64,000 nt of DNA from Pseudoalteromonas gelatinilytica (lineage in GTDB: Bacteria > Pseudomonadota > Gammaproteobacteria > Enterobacterales > Alteromonadaceae). Location: assembly GCF_001641615.1 (NCBI RefSeq), contig NZ_LRRU01000014.1, positions 124,001 through 188,000 of the forward strand, read 5' to 3'. Under the pieces are notes generated by a model. The model had not been told where the DNA came from, searched no databases, and saw only the letters and a program-made list of their open reading frames with translations. Of this stretch, positions 63,852 through 64,000 are shown piece after piece. A program made the translations under genes and the position numbers. Numbering within the stretch: position 1 is the first letter of the stretch; each line of letters opens with the position of its first letter.

Positions 63852-64000
63852 ATGCAGCAACTAACCTTGAGGGTGATAAAGTGGATTGCACTTTTCATCT
63901 TACTCGCTCTAGCTTTGCTCTGTTATAGCATGGGCACAATGTCAGGATTTATCGCTTTAATTGTCGTGGGCTTGTTATTCGAAGCCGCGTTTTGGTTATT
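63852..64000 (+). CDS. Predicted small membrane protein (5' part; runs off the window)
   Basis: The 49 codons present start with MQQLTLRVIKWIALF and contain two hydrophobic stretches (about 10-25 and 32-49) separated by a Gly/Ser turn. The ATG is preceded by AAAGGACC about 9 nt upstream. No family can be assigned from this fragment. Confidence 0.65.
   Translation, partial: MQQLTLRVIKWIALFILLALALLCYSMGTMSGFIALIVVGLLFEAAFWL

Overview
The window looks like a chromosomal segment of a marine gammaproteobacterium of the Alteromonadales, most like Pseudoalteromonas. This rests on the AT-leaning base composition, the order tolC / nudF-yqiB-cpdA-yqiA-parE / parC, the set of TonB-dependent receptors, and a locus for beta-glucan (laminarin-type) use. 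It is an inference from gene content and protein character, not a database match. No prophage, integrase, transposase, CRISPR array or rRNA gene is visible.

Layout. 1-9.8 kb: the 5' part of tolC (minus strand), then nudF, yqiB, cpdA, yqiA and parE, a periplasmic sugar-dehydrogenase-like gene, parC, plsC and rraB. 9.8-13.3 kb: short tandem repeats, an HD-GYP protein, a small membrane protein and a FadL-type porin. 13.3-21.4 kb: valS, holC and pepA (minus), lptF and lptG (plus), an RDD membrane protein (minus). 21.5-24.2 kb: an AidB-type acyl-CoA dehydrogenase, tRNA-Leu(CAA), and a 0.8 kb non-coding region of stacked repeats. 24.2-29.1 kb: a GAF-PAS-GGDEF-EAL protein, a fatty-acid desaturase, a GFA protein and an MFS exporter. 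29.2-34.5 kb: a TonB-dependent receptor, a lipoprotein with a GlyGly-CTERM-like tail, two paralogous CigR/RcnB-like proteins, a membrane-anchored EEP phosphatase and a 162 bp MITE-like element. 34.5-39.4 kb: aldehyde dehydrogenase, nitronate monooxygenase, a Crp-like regulator, a YgjV protein, cytochrome b561 and a Nudix hydrolase. 39.5-45.1 kb: a five-gene phosphorelay cluster. 45.1-60.4 kb: the beta-glucan locus. 60.5-64 kb: an FAH-family hydrolase, a solute-binding protein, an aldo/keto reductase, a thioesterase and the start of a membrane protein.

The beta-glucan locus appears to be one regulon. A LacI-type regulator ends an operon with a GH1 beta-glucosidase and a GPH-type sugar symporter. 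A divergent operon encodes a FucP-type sugar transporter, a GH3 lipoprotein and a GH16 lipoprotein. A TonB-dependent receptor is followed by an atypical flavin-dependent tryptophan-halogenase-like protein, a SapC protein and a JmjC/cupin protein. Near-identical 14 bp LacI-type palindromes occur as pairs at both control regions (48862/48921 and 60322/60375). The likely flow is: GH16 cuts the polymer, the receptor imports oligosaccharides, GH3 releases glucose in the periplasm, and the two permeases plus cytoplasmic GH1 finish the job.

Most unusual observations: (1) tRNA-Leu(CAA) is followed by tandem ~117 bp repeats that each carry the last 20 nt of the tRNA plus a terminator and an inverted copy of the T-arm, recalling the rtT repeats behind E. 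coli tyrT; (2) a pair of inverted 23 bp GTAG-type REP units with different but self-complementary arms (a REPIN); (3) a palindromic repeat family whose four copies all sit on or next to a stop codon, two of them supplying the C-terminal residues TNPQ and the stop; (4) a perfect 11 bp hairpin covering the ribosome binding site of a TonB-dependent receptor; (5) a 69-residue protein resembling only the H-box half of a histidine kinase inside the phosphorelay cluster.
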